Positions 8,101 to 16,171 of a stretch of 64,000 bases of DNA are shown piece by piece. The stretch's first letter is position 1; every line of letters begins with the position of its first letter. The notes beneath the pieces are model-generated. The model did no database searches. It worked only from the letters and a program-made list of their open reading frames with translations, and was not told the origin of the DNA. This stretch comes from Candidatus Marsarchaeota archaeon. GTDB lineage: Archaea > Micrarchaeota > Micrarchaeia > Micrarchaeales > Micrarchaeaceae. The DNA is taken from assembly GCA_023485295.1 (NCBI GenBank), contig JAMCZQ010000001.1, positions 53,936 through 117,935 on the forward strand, written 5' to 3'. A program made the translations under genes and the position numbers.

Positions 8101-11084
8101 CCAGAATAACCGTTTACAACATAGGTAATGCTACTTGTATAGTCGTTGCTTATGTATAAATATCCTCCCAGTTCAGAAATTGCAATCATTCCATCTGGAA
8201 TTCCGGATACGCCGCTTACTGCGCCAGTAGTTGTATTGTATATAACAACTCCTGTGCTGCCCTCATATGCAGGTATGTATAGATTAGAACCGACAAATGC
8301 CATCTCTGAACCTGCATGTGTTAGGTAGGGGTAAAGCGATACAGTTGTTACTGCATAGGTGCTCGTGTTTATCAAATACAGCGAGCTGGTTTCACTTCCC
8401 ACATATATGGTATTTCCGTTCTGGGACAGCGCTATTGAGTATGGGCCCGATGCGCCTTGAAGCTGCACGGTTTTTATTACAGTGTCTGTGCTTGTGCTTA
8501 CAACTGATATGTTGGCAGTGCCTGAGTCAGTTATATATAACAATTTCCCATTTGGCGAAGCGGCTATGTAATATGGCTTTATTGAAGAAAGCATTAAAGA
8601 ATTGGCGCTTAACGGTATGTCCTTTTCAACAGTTCCTGTAGATAGGTTAAACACTGCCAGAGTGCCGTTAAGGTAGTTGGTTATGTATGCATTGCCTGTG
8701 TTGTTTGGAATTACGATTCCAGTGGGCCCGTTCAGAAGATTTGTGCTAACGTTTTTTACAATTGCACCGGTCTTAGTGTCGACTATTGATATTAAATTAT
8801 CATAATATGATGGGGCGTACAGGTATGTGCCGTTTTGCGATACTGCAGCGCCATAATAGCCGTAGTAGCTGCCTATGCTTATGTTCTTTAGCTGCACATT
8901 TACTAGATTTTCGGTGCTGCTTTGCACTAGGGCGTTGTTCACGTAGAGGTTCATTCCGATGGTGTTGCTGTAATATGTTGTAAGGCTGTAGTTTATTATT
9001 GCGTTTGAGCCGTCGTACGCGAAGCTGTCGGACGGAAGAACTGAAATGCTGGGCTGCGGGTTGTACTGGCTTATTATGTAGTTTGCAGTGGTTGTTCCAG
9101 CACCATAGATTGAGTTTGCATCGGTAGCAAGGGTAAACGAATACGAACCTGCACTTGCAGGGGCGTTATAAGTCAGCGTATTTGATGTAGACGTAAGCGC
9201 AGCTACATCTACTCCAGTGCCTCCATTTACAGACATTATCAGATTGCCAGTAAGGCCTAGCGGGTACACCGATGCAGTTACAGTCGCATTTGCACCGTTG
9301 TAGGTGAAACTTGAAGGCACATCAAGTGCCAATATGGGGGATATCTTGCTTATCAAAAATGCGTTTGATGAATAAACTGTAACTGCAGGGGACGCGCTGT
9401 CTGTAAGTATCACGTTTGCAAAGTAGGAGCCAGGAGCAAGAACGTTCGTAGGATATGATGCAATGTTGTTTGCTGCAGTCAGCGATATGGAGTTGCTTTC
9501 GACAACAGACCCTGTGGCCTGATTGACTATGTTTATTGTAACGGAATATGGAGATATTCCATTCGCAACCTGCAGGTTAATAGTTGGGTAATTTGGGTAT
9601 GTCAATGAGTTCGATGAAAGAGTTTCTGTTATTTCGGGGCCTGCAGCTATTATGAAGTTGCCTGATACAGCTGAATTCGTTTCGGAACCAGTGCCGCTTG
9701 AATCCGTTACTGCCGCCTCCAGGTAATAAGTTCCCGGCATGAGCTCATTGCTCTGTATTGGAATGTTTGCAGTATCGGAAGAAATTCCGCTAATGCCAAG
9801 GCCTGTGAGGCCAGTTACTAGCGCATTCGATGTTGCATTATAAACGTAAACGTTGGCGGTATACGGCTCCGTGCCGCCGGTCCACGACAGCGATGCGCTG
9901 AAAGGCTGGCCCTGCTCAACTCTGCTTGAGCTCAGGGATATTGATGGAACTGACAATGTTGGGTTTACTGTGTATTGGATGCTATCCGGACTGCCTGAAG
10001 ACTCAAACGTGTAGGGATTTGTGCCGCCATTGTTCGTTTCCTCATCTATCACTTTTACATAATAGTCGTAGCTGCCTGTAGTATCTGGCACGTTAAATGT
10101 AAAGCTGCCCGATGAGCCTGGCGAATCCAATGTCAAGGTGTTCCCTATTTCGGAGCCGTTTGACGCGGATATTAGAGATACGTCAAACGGGCCCATACCG
10201 TTATTAATGGCGAATCCGAAGGTAGCTGGCTGGCCTTGATCATAATTAAAATAATCGACTGACAATCTTATTGTTGGCGTTGCCGCAACATAGAGAGGCA
10301 TTATAGTAGAATTTTTAGTTTGTGCGCTGTCATAAGAGCTGTCAGTCACAACTGCACAATAATATATAGTGCCTGTAGTGGTAGGAGCCACAGTAAACGA
10401 TTTTGAGTAAGTAGTTATGTCATTTGATGAATCTACAAGTGTAGCGCCCGATCCCCCACAGGAGCTTGTGGAGCTTGAATACAATTTAACTGTGAATGGA
10501 GGAGTTCCTGTAGGTAATGGATAATTAAGATACTCCCAGTTGACATTCATAGTAACTGATTGGCCAACATCCAATGCGTTTGTGGAAAGAGAGAGTGTTG
10601 GAGTTGCAAGATTGTAATTTACATTATATATTGCGTTGGCAGATGCGATTTCTTCGCCATTACCGGTGTCGTTGTATGTAGTGAATGTTATATTATATGG
10701 GCCGTAAAGGGGTGCAAATGTCAAAAATCCGTTATCCTGACAACCACTACTTAAAGTTCCGTTAGATGTTAGATTATAAGCATATGATTGATTGTTTTTT
10801 TCAGATGTTACGCTAATAAAACATTCGCCACCAAGACTTGTTTGGGCTTTTATTTGTATATTGTATGCCATGGTTGGCGTTCCGCTTTCATTGGGAAGGA
10901 GGCCGACCCCACTCCCTGTAAATGTGAAGGTGGTTATTGTGGGGTGTGCGATGCTTCTGGTATCCACACTGACGTTCTGGGGGCTTATTGTGGCAGTTCC
11001 TGCATGGGCTGCACCACTGACAAGCAATACCAAAAACAGGAATACTGCCATATTTCTCATTGGAGAGACTGATTTATGCGCCAT
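5127..11084 (-). CDS. Giant surface protein with Ig-like repeats and two YVTN beta-propellers
   Basis: This 1985-residue protein has a signal peptide (hydrophobic 14-24, likely cut after AHA28). Residues about 30-720 hold Ig/CARDB-like beta-sandwich repeats of roughly 90-110 residues. Two propeller-like blocks follow, at about 735-1035 and 1148-1445. Each has around seven 40-residue blades with motifs such as AYITNYLNGTLAVFNL and LYVSNYGTNSIDAIN, typical of the YVTN family of archaeal surface proteins. More repeats (YDGANF/YNGSNAIITA type) separate and follow the propellers. A Ser/Thr-rich stalk is near 1762-1795, then a last beta domain, a hydrophobic anchor (about 1957-1977) and the basic end KGNKKKR. 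Many N-x-S/T sites suggest glycosylation. It is probably a cell-surface or S-layer-associated adhesin, anchored by the C-terminus. Confidence 0.85.
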   Translation of the reverse strand: MAHKSVSPMRNMAVFLFLVLLVSGAAHAGTATISPQNVSVDTRSIAHPTITTFTFTGSGVGLLPNESGTPTMAYNIQIKAQTSLGGECFISVTSEKNNQSYAYNLTSNGTLSSGCQDNGFLTFAPLYGPYNITFTTYNDTGNGEEIASANAIYNVNYNLATPTLSLSTNALDVGQSVTMNVNWEYLNYPLPTGTPPFTVKLYSSSTSSCGGSGATLVDSSNDITTYSKSFTVAPTTTGTIYYCAVVTDSSYDSAQTKNSTIMPLYVAATPTIRLSVDYFNYDQGQPATFGFAINNGMGPFDVSLISASNGSEIGNTLTLDSPGSSGSFTFNVPDTTGSYDYYVKVIDEETNNGGTNPYTFESSGSPDSIQYTVNPTLSVPSISLSSSRVEQGQPFSASLSWTGGTEPYTANVYVYNATSNALVTGLTGLGISGISSDTANIPIQSNELMPGTYYLEAAVTDSSGTGSETNSAVSGNFIIAAGPEITETLSSNSLTYPNYPTINLQVANGISPYSVTINIVNQATGSVVESNSISLTAANNIASYPTNVLAPGSYFANVILTDSASPAVTVYSSNAFLISKISPILALDVPSSFTYNGANATVTASVYPLGLTGNLIMSVNGGTGVDVAALTSTSNTLTYNAPASAGSYSFTLATDANSIYGAGTTTANYIISQYNPQPSISVLPSDSFAYDGSNAIINYSLTTYYSNTIGMNLYVNNALVQSSTENLVNVQLKNISIGSYYGYYGAAVSQNGTYLYAPSYYDNLISIVDTKTGAIVKNVSTNLLNGPTGIVIPNNTGNAYITNYLNGTLAVFNLSTGTVEKDIPLSANSLMLSSIKPYYIAASPNGKLLYITDSGTANISVVSTSTDTVIKTVQLQGASGPYSIALSQNGNTIYVGSETSSLYLINTSTYAVTTVSLYPYLTHAGSEMAFVGSNLYIPAYEGSTGVVIYNTTTGAVSGVSGIPDGMIAISELGGYLYISNDYTSSITYVVNGYSGSLIGSIHTGSYEAKYSIAVGSNIYLINYEYNITELKNINIIKDTSAPAKFNFYYTGPAAAGTYSLKAVPVISGNYVTSNAVSTLTISPVPLKALSALPSNSVYDGANFTVTEYNSNAMKLGLSATLNGNIIAKVPSLQPNGITTLDFYAGAESKNGTAYFTTDSNTVYYYPPDSTFGNDIIYLPGGFESYGIAISNATDYAYISQYEGNTIQVFDLATNTLLNSIMLPYSESEIYYDLLSKNDSVLYVSNYGTNSIDAINLVTNAITQIGLGSDSYPEYMVLSPSGRHLYVSGYYDNVSVINTTTDALQYKITTPTNDYTGEMSVSSNGEYLYIPVYDSEYVEMYNTITRSPVKYISIYYPYISAVSGGNAYLFSYYPYYKGYDGAYAYGVTVLNTTTNTQVFGLQGVPFYEDPYYAFTGKNGTVYLIGPYGYESEPNNYTIVAINPIKPETEYSLPAAAGAYTLDFQTTDSNYTGIGVANDIYTISKATPDMHLSGIAPSFIYSGNSINATATFSISNTMQPLSGTLTLNGNVIATYAANALGHVQTVPINAISLGNYVLEFETTGNANYTSANVMESFVISGAAAHTSISVPHSFAYNGSNAIITASISPSNAIGNLYMSVDSGNYVKVDSTTYSSNAITFNAPAVAGNYSFEFYNTANVLYGEGFSIGNYSIYKATPTMSFPQSCSSYTVDGFSCNTIASIDTYNSQITARLYVNGTLVGSTSNTITYTGSNAINTYYIVFNTTGNENYSAYSISYPYNIHSPSSGSSSSTSTTTTVTTTAPYSTIPPTSVVTTTIPQRILNISPSDNSYSGNFGISNKAPYNISFNNEGIFIKFVSKSNSTVKANFTISNYTKTLPYFPGHILYKALMLNFTSNATITANITMHYNCSSHYAVAPYIFRNGTPVEITNYTVYPLSCTINFEVSSDPIIALYENATNKVAPVTTTIPTTIPQKVPSSNSTIGILVVLIIIIIAAVVTYAFKGNKKKR

Positions 11085-11123
11085 ATTACAGCACTTTATT
11101 AAAAGTGGTTAAACATTTTTCCA

Positions 11124-11166
11124 AAAAGTATATCAGTATGAACCTAGTATACTGCGATATACTTTT
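11124..11166. other. Long hairpin between abiE and the giant surface gene
   Basis: Exact 11-bp arms AAAAGTATATC (11124-11134) and GATATACTTTT (11156-11166) enclose a second pair, CAGTAT/ATACTG (11134-11139 and 11149-11154). Together they form an almost continuous stem of about 16 bp around a 9-nt loop. It lies about 40 nt upstream of the giant surface gene's start and 190 nt beyond abiEi. It could be an operator for the surface gene or a transcript-end structure for the abiE operon. Confidence 0.55.
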
Positions 11167-11352
11167 GTTTAAAATATAACAAATATATTTAAAAACCTTA
11201 TTATTTTGCACTATTTTTCCATAAATATGGATATAAATCTACAAAGCGCTCTGTAGTTATATTCTAGTTTACTTTTTTCATCTAATATTTATCAACTTAC
11301 AAAAGGAAAGCGTAAAGTTGATCAAAAGTAGTTTAGAATCGGCTACAGCCAT

Positions 11353-11949
11353 TCATGCTTTTATCTTTATAAGGAACTTTTGACCGGATTCCAAAAGGTC
11401 TTTGTCTAGCATTTTCATATATGCTTCAAACTTTCTTTTGTCGAGCCTTTTTGATATTTCTGGATAAAGCTCTTCCCTTATCGGAACCTTCAGATATAAC
11501 ATGTCTATAACAGTCTTTTCCAGGTCAGATACAGGCACCATGAAACCACCCACTCTCATTGTGCTAAAACCGAAAAGAAGCTCGCTTTTTATCCTAAGTA
11601 TCTTGTAGTTCCTGCCTTGAAAAGATCTTATTCCTGTCCTTACGTTTCTTGTAGTCATGACTATGTTGTTTGAGGCCTGAGTCGATACGCCAAGGATGCT
11701 CAAGGCGCTTTCAAGCCCATAATAAAATGGCTGGAATGCAAAGCCTGCGACTATTGCATCATCGTGAAACGTGTATACCCCCTTTGTTATGCGTTTTATC
11801 CTCCCGGAAGCATAATACTTGTGCATCATTAGCCTCAAGTACCTGGCAGTTATCCCTTTTTTCTTGAGCGCAAGCTCTGCATCCCTGAACGTAAAGACCG
11901 GATAATCTATGCTGTTGAATGTGCTTTCCAGCATTTCTTTATATTTCAT
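11353..11949 (-). CDS. AbiEi-like antitoxin / winged-helix repressor
   Basis: The 198-residue protein fits the AbiEi family. The N-terminal winged helix spans about residues 15-65, with the typical RIKRITKGVYTF wing, followed by a GLESALSILG helix and a C-terminal domain of the AbiEi_3/4 type. AbiEi proteins neutralise the nucleotidyltransferase toxin without tight binding (type IV system) and repress their operon by binding inverted repeats. The gene overlaps the upstream toxin gene by 4 nt (ATGA). An inverted repeat in the promoter (12598-12631) is the probable binding site. In the best-known bacterial AbiE operons the antitoxin gene comes first; here it is second. Confidence 0.75.
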   Translation of the reverse strand: MKYKEMLESTFNSIDYPVFTFRDAELALKKKGITARYLRLMMHKYYASGRIKRITKGVYTFHDDAIVAGFAFQPFYYGLESALSILGVSTQASNNIVMTTRNVRTGIRSFQGRNYKILRIKSELLFGFSTMRVGGFMVPVSDLEKTVIDMLYLKVPIREELYPEISKRLDKRKFEAYMKMLDKDLLESGQKFLIKIKA

Positions 11950-12593
11950 TTTATCTCGTCTTTTATGTAATTGACAATTGTATCGAAAGTAGGTGCAACG
12001 CCTTCGTATATAAGCTCTTTGAGCTGTTTTTCGTCTTTAGGAGGGGTCATCGATTTTAAGAATGCTGCTAGCTTTTTCTTTGTGCTCTTGTCCGGCTTTT
12101 CATGTAATGACAATAAGTGGTATATATCGTAAAGGTCCCTTGCATAGCCCCTGCTTTTGTAAGCTTTTATTTTTTCTGCTATGAAGTCTGTCTCGGAAAG
12201 CGTATTGATAAACATTTTTGTTCCGTCAGCTCTCGCGTATTCCTTCTGGACGCTTCGCTTGCCTGCGGGCTTTTTGAGAATTTCGAGCTTTACGGAAGCC
12301 TGGGCATTATGTACGCCTATAACACGTTCTGCCGAATGCTGGTAATCCATGGTTATCCCCCTCTTGCTGAATTCCCAGGTCAAATTTCTGGTCAATTTTT
12401 TAAGCTGATTATCGGAAGCGTATAAATCTAAATCAAACGAGAATCTCTTGCCGCCAAAGCATCTCCATATAGCAGTGCCTCCGTGAAGGATTGCCCCTTT
12501 TTCTATGGCTAGGACTGCATCCATGGCAAGATCCTGGAGCCTTGCTATCGCTACCTGCTTTTCCGACTTTAAGCTTTTTTCTATCGGTTCCAA
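11946..12593 (-). CDS. AbiEii-like nucleotidyltransferase toxin
   Basis: This 215-residue protein has the features of the AbiEii/MenT nucleotidyltransferase family: ILHGGTAIWRCFGG (residues 36-48), the metal-binding FDLDLY with Asp54 and Asp56, and the C-terminal RDLYDIYHLL helix near residue 147. Members transfer nucleotides to tRNA 3' ends or other targets and halt growth, and act in abortive infection. The start is a TTG at 12593; the next in-frame ATG, 23 codons later, would cut into the conserved N-terminal helix. It is the first gene of the pair, directly behind the dyad operator. No key residue is missing. Confidence 0.8.
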   Translation of the reverse strand: MEPIEKSLKSEKQVAIARLQDLAMDAVLAIEKGAILHGGTAIWRCFGGKRFSFDLDLYASDNQLKKLTRNLTWEFSKRGITMDYQHSAERVIGVHNAQASVKLEILKKPAGKRSVQKEYARADGTKMFINTLSETDFIAEKIKAYKSRGYARDLYDIYHLLSLHEKPDKSTKKKLAAFLKSMTPPKDEKQLKELIYEGVAPTFDTIVNYIKDEIK

Positions 12594-12597
12594 TTAA

Positions 12598-12631
12598 TTA
12601 CCTAAGTTATATTATAGTATAACATAGGTAA
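12598..12631 (-). promoter_or_regulatory. Inverted-repeat operator of the abiE pair
   Basis: TTACCTAAGTTATA (12598-12611) and TATAACATAGGTAA (12618-12631) are reverse complements at 13 of 14 positions, separated by 6 bp. On the minus strand the repeat lies between a TATA-like TTTATATTTT (12630-12640) and the TTG start at 12593, an ideal place to block transcription. AbiEi proteins are known to repress their operons through paired inverted repeats. Confidence 0.65.
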
Positions 12632-12700
12632 AATATAAAAGGATATCGATTGCAAACAATAGTTTGCCTTTTAAAAATGAGATAGCCATTGATTCTTACG

Positions 12701-13564
12701 TTAATGTGCTGCCCTATTTGCCGCCTCCATCATCGTTTTTATATCGGGCTCTCTTCCTGTAAAAAGCTTGAACGCTACTGCCTGATTGTAAACCAATAGT
12801 TCCAAACCGTTTATTGTTATGCATCCCTTCCTTTTTGCGTCAGACAAGAACTTATTGTTCAAAGGAACATAGTTCGCGTCGAAAACCACCATGTCCTTTC
12901 TAAGGAGCTTTGCAGGAACAGGCGTGTTTTTGCTGTTTTCCAGGGTAATATTCGTAGCGTTAAATATGTACTTTGAGTTCTTTATTGCAATCTCGGCCCT
13001 TTCGGATCCAAGCTTTGCGGTTTCTATATTCATCTTCGGAAAGTGCTTCTGCAGGTCGGATTTAAGCTCTTCCGCATGCTCCAAGGTCCTGTTTATTATG
13101 TGCAAGGATTTTACGCCTTTATGAGCAAGGCCGAACGCTATAGCTCTTGCTGCTCCTCCTGCCCCGAACAAAGCACAGCCTGCCTCTATGTCCAATCCGT
13201 GCTTTTCCAGGGACATGATTGAGCCTGGCTCATCGGTATTGTAGCCATAAAACTTGTCGTTTTTTATCACTATTCCATTTACTGCCCCGAGCTCTTTCGC
13301 AAGCGGGTCTATGTGGTCCATGTATTTCATGACCTCCTGCTTGTGCGGACTAGTAAGCGTCATTCCCCTTATGCCATATGCCTTCATCCCGTATATTGCT
13401 GCCTTGAGCTCTTCAGGAGCCACGTCAAACGCCAGGAAAACGGCATCCATTCCGAGCTTTTTGTACATCGCGTTGTGTATTGTAGGAGAGAGCGAATGAT
13501 GGGCGGGCATGCCAATTATGCAATATAACAACGTATTCCCAGTTATTGCTTTTTCATGCACCAT
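12701..13564 (-). CDS. aroE: Shikimate 5-dehydrogenase
   Basis: The 287-residue enzyme reduces 3-dehydroshikimate to shikimate with NADPH in aromatic amino acid synthesis. The substrate site is visible: SLSPTIHN (24-31), the catalytic Lys75 in TLTSPHK, and the Asp111 partner in YNTDEPG. The Rossmann loop GAGGAARA (134-141) and the INRT motif that selects NADP(H) follow, as does the C-terminal GLELLVYNQA. The usual N-V-T of the GxNVTxPHK motif is changed to T-L-T, which leaves the Lys intact. The ATG at 13564 is used, because the 13576 GTG adds only four residues and is less usual. It is the last gene behind the permease-aminotransferase-epimerase run, 51 nt after the small unknown gene. No other shikimate gene is in the window. 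Confidence 0.85.
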   Translation of the reverse strand: MVHEKAITGNTLLYCIIGMPAHHSLSPTIHNAMYKKLGMDAVFLAFDVAPEELKAAIYGMKAYGIRGMTLTSPHKQEVMKYMDHIDPLAKELGAVNGIVIKNDKFYGYNTDEPGSIMSLEKHGLDIEAGCALFGAGGAARAIAFGLAHKGVKSLHIINRTLEHAEELKSDLQKHFPKMNIETAKLGSERAEIAIKNSKYIFNATNITLENSKNTPVPAKLLRKDMVVFDANYVPLNNKFLSDAKRKGCITINGLELLVYNQAVAFKLFTGREPDIKTMMEAANRAAH

Positions 13565-13615
13565 AATACCACGCACATATAATAAATCACGATAGAATAT
13601 TGTCTCCTGCGGGAT

Positions 13616-13894
13616 TTAAGGCTTTGCTGATTGTTCTGTCACCATCAATTCGTGGGATTTTGGGTATTCGAAATCGATAATATCCTTTATCGCCTTTTTG
13701 AGCGCATTTTCATCGACAGTTAACCTCTCTTTTTTAAAGCCGTCTTCATATATTTCAAAATTGTTTCCTGCTCTTTTTATTGTAACAATCCTGTCTTTCT
13801 TGAAGCTTTTCACAGTAATTGAATAGCCGTCATTCATTTTCATGGCCATTTTGTATAAGTGCTTGTCGACGCTTCTTATTAGAATCCATGGCAT
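13616..13894 (-). CDS. Small conserved-looking hypothetical protein
   Basis: I do not recognise this 92-residue protein. It is Lys-rich, with an alternating beta pattern in the middle (SITVKSF, RIVTIKR, NFEIYED) and a C-terminal helix (ENALKKAIKDIIDF). This suggests a small alpha/beta domain without metal ligands or membrane segment. The ATG at 13894 is favoured; a TTG at 13918 would extend it by eight residues and bring it within a few bases of the epimerase gene. Its position inside the operon suggests a link with amino acid use, but nothing in the sequence proves it. Confidence 0.55.
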   Translation of the reverse strand: MPWILIRSVDKHLYKMAMKMNDGYSITVKSFKKDRIVTIKRAGNNFEIYEDGFKKERLTVDENALKKAIKDIIDFEYPKSHELMVTEQSAKP

Positions 13895-13924
13895 TTTATC
13901 GCTGGAATAATAACGCAATATAGC

Positions 13925-15031
13925 CTAAAACTTGCGTACGCACGCTATGCCTTTGCCTTCCGTAAGCGTATTCATGCCGTTTTTGTATTCTATGCCTGAC
14001 TCGAATGGCTGCTCCTTCAAGAACTGGAATCCGTCAAGGTCGTAGAACATTACGTTTTTTGAAGAGAGTGCAACCGCAAGGCTTGCTGCTATCCCGAGCT
14101 TGCTTTCTATCATGCATCCGACCATGGCCTTTATCCCATATGCCTGTGCAGTGAAAAGCGTCTTGAGCGCCTGCCTAATGCCTCCGCTTTTTGTCAGCTT
14201 TACGTTTACGTAATCAGCAGCATCAGCCATTATTGCATCTATTACGCTTCTTGGGCTGACTATGCTTTCGTCAAGCATTATCGGGATTCCGGTTTGTTTT
14301 CGCAAATATGCCATTTTTCTAAGGTCCCTGTAGTCCATAGGCTGTTCGAAGAATGCAGCACCTACGTCGTTAAGCACCTTGCCGACCTTTATGGCATCCT
14401 GCAACGAATATCCCTGGTTTGCATCGACATAAAATTTTTCGCCTTTGAGCCTTTCCGACACCGCTCTTATTCTGGCCATGTCGAGATTGGCGTCAACACC
14501 TATCTTCATCTTTATGTCCTTCGGCTTCTTCTTCTGTATCGATTCCAATTGCTTTAATGCATCATTAACGCTGCCGAGCGTTATTGTCACGCTGGTCTCT
14601 GCAGGCTTCATTGAGCCTCCAAGCAGCTTGGTAACATGGATAGAATTGGATCTTGCGTACAGGTCATGGGCAGCCATCTCTATTGCATTCTTTACTGCAT
14701 TGCTCCCGTGTATTATCTTTGTAATGCTCTCCGAAAAGTCTTCAAGGCTCTCATAAGCCTTGCCGTTTATGGATAGAATTATACTCTGCGCTGTTTCCAT
14801 GGCTGCACCAGTATACTCGCCTGTTATTTCGGGTATGGTGCTGCATTCGCCATAGCCCTTTTCTGATTCTCCATCAAGCTCTACGAAAAGGCCGTCAAAG
14901 TCATACTGCGTGCCCAGAGATATCGAGAAAGGCTCGATCATAGGAGCGCTGACCCTGTATAGCGATGCACCTTTTACCTTGACGTCCCCTATCGAAAACG
15001 CACATTTTAGGATCTTTTTAGTATTATTCAT
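13925..15031 (-). CDS. Enolase-superfamily enzyme, probable dipeptide epimerase
   Basis: This 368-residue protein has the muconate-lactonising-type barrel of the enolase superfamily. The K-x-K acid/base pair is Lys174/Lys176 (IKMKIG). The metal ligands are Asp203 (VDANQGYS), Glu229 (FFEQP) and Asp254 (LDES). The opposing Lys278 or Lys281 lies in NVKLTKSGG. This pattern is shared by L-Ala-D/L-Glu (dipeptide) epimerases and o-succinylbenzoate synthases. Because permease and aminotransferase genes precede it, an epimerase of dipeptides or N-acyl amino acids is the better guess. The ATG at 15031 lies one base behind the aminotransferase stop; a TTG at 15055 would overlap that gene. It is probably co-translated with its neighbour. 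Confidence 0.75.
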   Translation of the reverse strand: MNNTKKILKCAFSIGDVKVKGASLYRVSAPMIEPFSISLGTQYDFDGLFVELDGESEKGYGECSTIPEITGEYTGAAMETAQSIILSINGKAYESLEDFSESITKIIHGSNAVKNAIEMAAHDLYARSNSIHVTKLLGGSMKPAETSVTITLGSVNDALKQLESIQKKKPKDIKMKIGVDANLDMARIRAVSERLKGEKFYVDANQGYSLQDAIKVGKVLNDVGAAFFEQPMDYRDLRKMAYLRKQTGIPIMLDESIVSPRSVIDAIMADAADYVNVKLTKSGGIRQALKTLFTAQAYGIKAMVGCMIESKLGIAASLAVALSSKNVMFYDLDGFQFLKEQPFESGIEYKNGMNTLTEGKGIACVRKF

Positions 15032-15032
15032 G

Positions 15033-16166
15033 CTATTCGCCCAATACTTCCGCAATCTTATCTATTCCCTCGTCCAATATCCTTTCTTCTATATATGGAG
15101 GAGGAGTTATCTTTATTATATTGCTTTTCGCACCTACCAGCGAGCATACTACGCCTTTCTTCAGGAGCTCTGATCTTAGCTCGTATGAATAATCAGTCAA
15201 AGGCTTGCCTGACTTTGTAAGTTCAACTCCTATCATAAAGCCTATCCCCCTTACGGACTTTATTTTCTCGTTGGTTATTGAGCCCAAGCGTTTTACTATC
15301 TCCCTGCCCTTTCTCCTAACGAAAGAAAGCCTTTTCTCTGTAAGGCCGTCAATTGTTTTAACGGCAGCCCTTGAACATAGCATGTTTCCGGACTGCATGC
15401 CGAAAGCGCCGTTGTAGGATATATTCCAATCGCCATCATACAGGACTGCTGACAGGGGCAGCCCTGCAGCCATGCCTTTGCCGATGCATATCATCTCTGG
15501 CTTCAATCCCTTTTTTACTGATAGCAGCACCTCACCGCTCCTTCCCATGCCGGTATACACTTCGTCTATTGCCACGTGCATATGGTGCGCAGATGCAATC
15601 TTTTTCAAGCCGCTTATAAAATCGTCGGATAGGACATTTACACCGCCGTCGGACTGGACAAGCTCAAATATAATTGTAGAGCCGTCAACCTCAAACGATT
15701 TAGACGCCTTCCTGATCAGGTCTTCGTTAAGGCTTTGCACATTATCGTCTTCCAAAGAATCCTGTGGAACCCTTAGGTGCACAATCCTGTTTTTTGCGTC
15801 TATCCCTGTGCCGTTCGAAGCCCTATATGTTAGATATCCCTTCCCATGGTACGCGTTCTCCAATGCAATTATCGGTTTTTTATATCTTGAAAGCGCAGTC
15901 TCGCACGCTTCGGTTCCAGAGGTGCAGTATACGACATTGCCCTTCCCTGAAACGAGCTTTAGCCTTTTTGTAAGCCTTTCGTTCCATGCGCTCCTGAATA
16001 CCAAGGTGCTTACTGGCGATATAAAATCCTCTTTATCCAGGAAATCGTAGCCAGTTGTCATTGCTGAGCCTGAGAAATCTAGATACTTCCTGCTTCCAGC
16101 CACTACGTAAAAGCGGTCTGTGCCGGTGACGATGAAAGGAAAGCCTCTGAACTCCGGCACTACCAT
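15033..16166 (-). CDS. Class III PLP-dependent aminotransferase
   Basis: This 377-residue protein belongs to the acetylornithine/GABA/glutamate-semialdehyde aminotransferase class. It has CTSGTEA (81-87) for PLP phosphate binding, YHGKG near 106-110, Asp201 in IDEVYTGMGRSG (PLP pyridine contact) and the Schiff-base Lys230 in IGKGMAAGLPLSA. These enzymes move an amino group from an omega- or alpha-amino acid to a keto acid. It is somewhat shorter than the usual 400-450 residues. On the minus strand AAGGTAAGTG ends about 4 nt before the ATG. The permease stops 5 bp before it and the epimerase starts one base after it, so the three genes are almost certainly one transcript. The exact substrate is not visible. 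Confidence 0.8.
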   Translation of the reverse strand: MVVPEFRGFPFIVTGTDRFYVVAGSRKYLDFSGSAMTTGYDFLDKEDFISPVSTLVFRSAWNERLTKRLKLVSGKGNVVYCTSGTEACETALSRYKKPIIALENAYHGKGYLTYRASNGTGIDAKNRIVHLRVPQDSLEDDNVQSLNEDLIRKASKSFEVDGSTIIFELVQSDGGVNVLSDDFISGLKKIASAHHMHVAIDEVYTGMGRSGEVLLSVKKGLKPEMICIGKGMAAGLPLSAVLYDGDWNISYNGAFGMQSGNMLCSRAAVKTIDGLTEKRLSFVRRKGREIVKRLGSITNEKIKSVRGIGFMIGVELTKSGKPLTDYSYELRSELLKKGVVCSLVGAKSNIIKITPPPYIEERILDEGIDKIAEVLGE

Positions 16167-16171
16167 TTCAC

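Noticed and set aside
15472..16050. 192-codon frame antisense to the aminotransferase
   Set aside because: The aminotransferase has all PLP motifs; the antisense frame is a shadow.
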